Assembly (NCBI GenBank): GCA_963931925.1
Contig: OZ007571.1
Coordinates: 36,064,233 to 36,128,232 of the forward strand
Length of the DNA: 64,000 nucleotides
Reading direction: 5' to 3'
From: Onchidella celtica
Lineage: Eukaryota; Mollusca; Gastropoda; Systellommatophora; Onchidiidae
Shown here piece after piece: positions 58,301-64,000 of this stretch (the first letter of the stretch is position 1; each line of letters starts with the position of its first letter). A program made the position numbers and the translations under genes. A model generated the notes under the pieces. That model was given only the letters and a program-made list of their open reading frames with translations. It was not told where the DNA came from and did not search any database.

Positions 58301-61300
58301 GCAACACAATTGCAAAGTTTTGGCAGAGAGAACATGCTCTTCTGACTTTGTCCATTTTTTTTATTCTTCCAGCGGAGTGAAGGTTATAGATACAACTGTG
58401 AACTGCTGCCATTGTTTGAGCTTGGTAGTGTTTTTTATGAGTACTACCTGATCAACTTGCAGCTGCCAGTCAGTACTAAAGATAAGATCAATGATATTGG
58501 AACATTAGATGATGTCAGCGTCATTGTAAGTTGCCTTTGCATTGTCAATACTTTCTTCTCAATTCTAGATGATACATGTGGCATGTTTGAACTCAGCCTG
58601 CTGATTTCATTGCATTACTGATTTATTCTAGTCTTGTCAAATTTTGCCTCAGTGGAGCCTAGTATTCTGCCAGGTAATGGAACAAAGTCAGTTATGGCAG
58701 TCTAGGTCATATTCTAACATTTTTTTGTGAAATGAAATGTGCACGATCTTACCATGTAGGTTATACTGTGATATGATTAAAATAGTTTCCTTTGGTCATC
58801 ACAAAATTGAGATTGAACATAGAATAAAGTTGAGTGAAACGCGATGTGTTTTTACTTCTTTTGTAAGATTTTGTTTTTGGTATAGTTTTATTCCATACCA
58901 TGACAATAAGCTTAACTCTAACAACTTATTAGTTAATAGTTTAAGTCTGATGTGTACACAGTGTTTTCTGTCCCAGCTCCTGTATTTTTAGGGAATACAG
59001 AATTCATATTTCACTCTATCTTCTGTCAGACCATCTTCCAGAATGGAGGTTTCACAAAGGTATGGTTCTCAATGAAGACAGTCTTTTTCCCGCTTGTTCT
59101 TGCTGTTTTGATTTGGTTCTGGCGTCGGGTCATGACTCAAGGTCGCAACACCAACCTAACGGAAAGGTCAGTACAGGAATAAAGACTGCATTTACATAAC
59201 TGCCAACCAGTTTAGAAAAACACATTTAGTATACAATTTAGTATGCAATTTAAGTATACAAATCCATTTTTGGGATGCAAGGTATGTATTTCATGAACTT
59301 CCCCATTAAAAAAAAAAAATACACACACAAAGAGGAGATAAGAAAACTTAATTTTTGTATCTGCCACCAATAGGCTTGACCCAGCAATTCAACAGGCCTA
59401 ACTGGAAGGGCAGATCTACTGTATGTATCATGTTCCACATGTCCAGGGGGGGATGATTGTGTTTGTCGATAACTGGAACCCATTTTTGCCTATTCTAAAG
59501 TTGGCAGCTATGTATTTAAATTTTTATGCTTGTGAAATGTATCCATAAGGATTTCAATCAGATAGTTGACATTTTGATCTTCTCTTGCAGAGTCTAAGGC
59601 CTGGGAATGTTGAATATCATGGAAGTAAAATTAACAGCGGACAAAAAGTTGTCCAAAACATTAATGGAATATTGCTTACTTAGCATTACTTTGATGGTAA
59701 AATCTGACAGTACAGAAAATGACAATACAATGCCTATCTTTACATTTCAGAACTCTGTTTTCCCTGGGGATCGTTCTTTCCATCATGAATTGTAAGTATT
59801 GACAGCTGATCTGTGAAAGTGTTATAAACTACTCTAAACTACTCCATGGTACATGACATGACAGAGGTGATAATAATTTGCTTTGTTAATGCTTTGTATT
59901 ATTAAAATAAATAGCTCGGGGGGGGGGGGGGGTGGTGCACGTGTTAAAAAACTGCTTAACCTCAGCTTATAATTTTTTTGTGTAATTGGTGTCTTTAGAA
60001 TATTGCACCAAAGGAGTTTTATGCACATTTTTCACCATGGAATCACAGGAAATGTTTTCACTTCAATTATTGTCTTTCAGATTTTTTAATCAATTTGGGA
60101 TCATCAGACTTGAACAAACAAAAAATATATCACCATGGTATCAATAAGGGCAAGGATTTATTGAATGGAGATTAAGTACCATTTGATTACAATGGAAAGT
60201 GGATCTCATATTTCTTGTTGCAATGATTTGACCATTGGAAGATGGCGCAAAACCTCTTGGGTGCCCCAAGTGGACAAATATGCTCATGTTAATTAATGCT
60301 ATGGATGATCTTGCATAACACCTGCATCCCATAATTCGTTGGAAAAATACAGAGAAACCTGAAACAGCTAGAGTTCATTTTCTGTGGCATCTATATTTCA
60401 TTTATGATTTCCTGTCTTTTATTTTTTTTCTGTCCTTCCTCCTTGCCAGGTCCAGTTGAATGGCTGACCCTAGTTTTGGACATGCCCTTTATGATGTTAC
60501 TGAATGATATCCGAGATGGAGCTTTCTATGGCATGTTGCTGTCTTTCTGGTTGATTTTCATTGGTGAACATATGATGGTAGGCCATCATCTCTTGAATAC
60601 ATAGTGATAAACTTTCAAGGTGGAAACTGTGGGAAATGCTGTTTGTTGATATACATATCAAAGGCCATGTTCGTGGGTGTTTGTCAGTGGCTTCAGTTGC
60701 AAACCTCCGAAGTCTATGAAAAGGTCAACTTTACCAGGAGGAAGAAAAAAACCCGATTCAACGCAAAAACAGTGATTTGAGACAGACATTGATCACATTG
60801 TATTTCGTCTACTCTTGATGTCTTCTATTGCAAATATTTTTCATATGGTATAGAATGAGTTACTGTAGTGGATGCACAGTGGTAGGTTGATTGCGTTTTA
60901 ACAGTCTACAAATCAGGACATCCTAAAGCAGTAGTGACAGTTATCCATTGTTTAGTGATCACAAAAATATTCTACTCATAATACTTTCAGAAATACAACA
61001 GTAAGGCTAGATTTTGTTACAAAGTATGTTTGGCCTAGTGGACAGTATGAAAAGTCAATTATTACAATATTTGAGCCAGTGTGACATGACATGGTCTCCC
61101 AGCTACTGAGTAATTCCATTCTGATAGGCTCAGAGTGCCTCTGGCATATATGACTGTGTATCATAAGCTGACAGTTACGGTAGTCAGGAATGTTAGATTA
61201 CAATTTGCTTTAGGTCTTATCCTGAATGGATTGTATGCATGAACTTGAGATCATAAACCTGAGCAGTAAGCTTAACTGCAGTTTAATGTTAGAGAAATTC

Positions 61301-63125
61301 TGCAGATATGAAGGAAGAGAGAAGAAGAAAAATATGAAAGGAGGAACAATGCTACAGATTTTTTAGCTTAAGACTTCTTGTGTTCTGCAGGATCAGGTAG
61401 AGAGGAATAAGTTGTCTGCCTACTGGAAACACCTGACTATTGTGATCCTGGCTTGTGCGGCACTCCTCCTCTTTGACACAAGTGAGAGGTTAGTCTTGAA
61501 ACTAAATTTAGCACTTACTATTTTCATTGCTCTTCTTGCAGCAGAATGCTTTTCTCGTACGTCATTGGTTGTTGAAAAATAGAAAAAAATTAAAGGTGTT
61601 CATCATTTGTTTGGTTTTTGTTTTTGCTTTTTCACAGCTGAATAGTTTTTTCTTGCCATGTGCTGAAAATTAAAATTTTTTTTGATTATTGCAAATTTAA
61701 CAATGTTGCTGTTTGCAAATGTCTTCTAAGCAAAGACATATGCCCACTTTTGTTTGTATGGAATTAATGCCCACTTTGCCATACTTTTGTTTGTTTGGAA
61801 TTAAAGAGAAGTAAATAGATATCTCAACTTATTCATTGACATGGAAAAATAGAAAAGAGAGTAAAATAAAGATTTCTACATCTCATTTGTGAGATAATTT
61901 TTTTTTGTCCAATTTTATCATTTCATTCACTCCTCCTTTTTCTGAAATGTCAGAATTACTGGTATCAATCTCATATATATAGGCTTACTTGGAAATCAAA
62001 GTCCTGATCTTATTTGGAATCCTGAAAGATTTTCTGACAATGTACATAAAATTAGGTAGCATACTTTTTGTGCTGGCTAATGACATCATTGTACTTTGAA
62101 ACTGAACACCTGTTAGCCACAGGTACTTCATTATCTGAGTTGTGACAGATCTTTATGTGCTCAAGATTCTTGTTTTGTGTTTTACAGGGGAAGACAACTG
62201 GTCAATCCATTCTACAGTATTTGGTACTCAGAGGTTGGATCTGTCGTGGCTGTATCCTTGATCCAAGTCTATTCACAAAAGACATTTTTGTTGTGTGCAG
62301 ATGGATGTTTACATAGCAATGACCAAATCTTGTGCAAGAGCTGTCATAATTTTATTTATGCCTCATCAATCACAGATTGAATGAAATCAGAAACAAAAAT
62401 TGATGAAATGAGAAATCTGTTTTGCATGGTTTTCAGTGTTTCTACCACTTACCCCATGTCATTGTAAGAATTCTGATGTGTGGATAGGCCTATACTGATG
62501 AGCCACATGGTTCAGCTATAGGGCAGCATAGCACTGCCCTTAAGATTCCCCCAATATAACAGTCTACTCCTTGGAAGAGTGAGTACTCCCTCCAAACTAT
62601 CATTGCTTTGCACTGCAGTCCTTGAATGCCAGAGATGTAGAGAGTGTGAATGTTACCAACACAGGAGAAGAAAGACTTGATTGTTTTGCAAGTTTGTACT
62701 TCTCTTTCATCCCTCTGATCATGATAGTTAATATGGAATTATCTTGACAAAGCGGTAGAGTGTTTCCATCCGCCCATCTTGTTTTGGCCAAGTGTATTGC
62801 AGCTGGTCAAATTTTTTATTTGCAGAAGTGTAATAGAATCTTCAAGGTTCTGGCCAAGTAAGATAAGAGCTGGCAAAATATTCAGGTTTTGTAGAGGATG
62901 AAATTAGTCAACATTTGTTAGTGACGATTGCTGTCACCGATTTCAGTATTTACCTCTAGTTTGTAAACCTTAACAGTTCAGTTCACATTCATCATCATTG
63001 CTGGCATTGCTGCCTGTGTGTACTTTGTGTTCCTGTGCTACTCGGTCTTCAGAGTGTTCCGCAACATCCGCTCCAAGCACACTTCCTTGCTGCACATGAC
63101 TTCACTGAGGCGCAAGTATTATTCT
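52361..63125 (+). CDS. WLS: WLS (Wntless/GPR177), first eleven exons
   Basis: Multipass membrane carrier that binds lipidated Wnt in the secretory pathway and takes it to the cell surface. Exons: 52361-52466, 56015-56154, 56842-56998, 57638-57768, 58373-58525, 59030-59166, 59751-59791, 60450-60577, 61391-61488, 62188-62251 and 62982-63125. Phases are continuous for 433 residues (full proteins are about 540). It opens [20 protein letters not shown] with the first membrane helix at about 13-34 and the luminal domain at about 35-240. The hallmark [13 protein letters not shown] follows, then further helices: exon 7 helix at 275-289, GEHMM at about 327-331, [10 protein letters not shown], and [16 protein letters not shown]. 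The 41-nt exon 7 ([13 protein letters not shown]) is required to keep frame between exons 6 and 8. The last exons lie beyond the window. Introns carry several MITEs. Confidence 0.93.
52560..52672. repeat. Cluster of AGATCTAG palindromic units
   Basis: Overlapping AGATCTAGATCT/CTAGATCTAG units in WLS intron 1. Each unit is its own reverse complement, so the tract can fold in many registers. Smaller clusters occur elsewhere in the window (near 5108, 6806, 35370, 51680 and 52255). Confidence 0.75.
52802..53338. mobile_element. 537-bp MITE with 36-bp terminal repeats
   Basis: The left end TGTGAGTGTGCATGAGAAAA is repeated in inverse at the right end and continues as CCCGG(C/T)ATAAGTCGGC. It is flanked by TA on both sides. 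There is no coding capacity. TA duplication suggests a Tc1/mariner-type or related transposase. The interior is a tandem duplication (next entry). Confidence 0.75.
52993..53252. repeat. 132-bp tandem duplication inside the MITE
   Basis: Two head-to-tail copies begin GTTAGGAGACCGTAG at 52993 and 53125. They share TTATAGAGATCATAGTGAG and ACCCTGTAACATGCCACGG, with roughly 10% scattered differences. Confidence 0.85.
53560..53652 (+). mobile_element. tRNA-derived SINE-like fragment
   Basis: GGTTCAATCC at 53621-53630 is a good RNA polymerase III B box. A weaker A-box-like stretch lies about 45 bp upstream (GGTAGGGCAAATGA), and a run of T follows at 53642-53652. The arrangement fits a tRNA-related SINE head, but no body or target duplication was found. 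Confidence 0.4.
53850..54536. mobile_element. piggyBac-type MITE, 687 bp
   Basis: Perfect 13-bp terminal inverted repeats (CTCTTTAACGACG) are flanked on both sides by TTAA (53846-53849, 54537-54540), the signature target of piggyBac transposases. No transposase is present. It lies in WLS intron 1. Confidence 0.88.
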
Positions 63126-63244
63126 GTGAGTACAGACTCTTTACATTGCTTCCCTAAGAGAGGATGTAATGAAGTGTACATTATGATTTTTTATGAGTCA
63201 GCATCATTTTGCATTCACCACTTATTTCTAAATGCTCCATCATA

Positions 63245-64000
63245 CCATGCAATCCCAATATCTCGTCATCAGTGAGACCGGCTGAATTGTGTCGAATAAA
63301 GAGCATGTTGAAATACCAGATTAGTGGTGGAAGAGAACAAAAAGCATACGGTGGGTGGGGGCGAGAGGAAACGTGTCCAATAAATAATGCAATTATGTCC
63401 CTTGTTTCTTCTAACTGTCGGCATACATTCACCCGCTCCTCCGATATCACTGTATGAAACAGTTGTGTGGGAAATGTTTGCCGATATCGGCGGCATGCTG
63501 TAGCTATACATCAAATGACATCAAATGTACAGTGTTTTTCTTTTTAACCGTGGCCTTTTTCAGAAGAAGTGATGATACTGATAGACAAGGCCTAGTATCA
63601 ACGGCGCATGAATGTTTTTAATAAAAAAAAAAGGTTAGGTCACACAGTCTGTAATACACTGTACTTTTACTGCCTTGAGCTAATGCATCATACTCCACAC
63701 TTGCGTTATCGAAGTCAAGGGTCATCCTCTTTGTCTATCCACCCCTTCTCCCACCCCTCCCTGCCAGGACTGCAAAAAGAAATAAAGAGGTTGTATATGC
63801 GGGGAGTTGCATGGGCATTTTCGGTAGCACAGTAGTAGATCTAGTGCACTTGGTATGCTCTGCTTGCAGAGAAATGTGTCGGTATAAGAAGAAAGAATGG
63901 AATAACACGTTGACTTATGGGGAAATATTTAGTAGCATCAAAGAAGGAATAGGTTGGGACTTAAAAATTGTGTCGAGTTACTTAGAATGTCGACAAAAGC
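63245..64000. mobile_element. pogo/Tigger-like MITE, copy 2, cut by window end
   Basis: Matches the reverse complement of 2606-3394 over its whole visible length, with shared stretches such as AATAAATAATGCAATTATG, GCCGATATCGGC and TAGTAGATCTAGTGCACTT. About 26 bases of the terminus lie beyond the window. It has more substitutions and small indels than its own terminal repeats would predict, so the two copies are old. It lies in the last visible WLS intron. Confidence 0.8.

Noticed and set aside
59591-59700. Alternative WLS exon after the strong acceptor at 59590
   Set aside because: Stops appear at once in the required phase; the 41-nt exon at 59751 fits phase and residues instead.

Overview
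This window is animal nuclear DNA, most likely from a mollusc. It has intron-rich metazoan genes with GT-AG splicing, many interspersed transposons, and many microsatellites. The mollusc assignment is an inference from the flavour of the genes and repeats; no rRNA or mitochondrial marker is present to confirm it.

Layout. (1) 1-4093, minus strand: the 5' exons of MUTYH (adenine DNA glycosylase), running off the left edge. (2) 4904-15202, plus strand: a complete six-exon EEF1E1 (AIMP3/p18), head-to-head with MUTYH. Its fourth intron holds a full-length RTE/BovB-like LINE with an 11-bp target duplication and two nonsense codons. (3) 17752-20274, minus strand: an 840-residue intronless, disordered-looking protein I do not recognise. 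(4) 23558-28458: a 4.9-kb palindromic element flanked by the 6-bp duplication CACGAT, with AGT termini and 2.18-kb inverted arms. It carries small virion-like genes but no polymerase or integrase. I interpret it as a non-autonomous Polinton/Maverick (adintovirus-like) derivative; it is the most unusual object here. (5) 28465-32578: no gene, but a cluster of microsatellites. (6) 32579-43681: a two-exon host gene whose second coding exon is split by an 8.9-kb LTR retrotransposon with 1.45-kb LTRs and 5-bp duplication CATGT. The retrotransposon has integrase upstream of reverse transcriptase (Gmr1-like order). (7) 43955-45368: a 5'-truncated CR1/Rex1-like LINE. (8) 46134-50083, minus strand: a three-exon small coiled-coil protein, possibly SYCE2-like. 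(9) 52361-63125, plus strand: the first eleven exons of WLS (Wntless), running off the right edge. Its introns hold MITEs of at least three kinds.

The host genes are unrelated housekeeping or developmental genes (base-excision repair, multi-tRNA-synthetase complex, Wnt secretion) and do not form an operon. The biology of interest is the mobile component: a very recent LTR insertion, a recently formed or homogenised viral-type palindrome, and several cut-and-paste MITEs (hAT, pogo-like, piggyBac) recognised from their termini and target duplications. Exon boundaries were read by eye from splice sites, phase continuity and protein similarity; no alignment was run.
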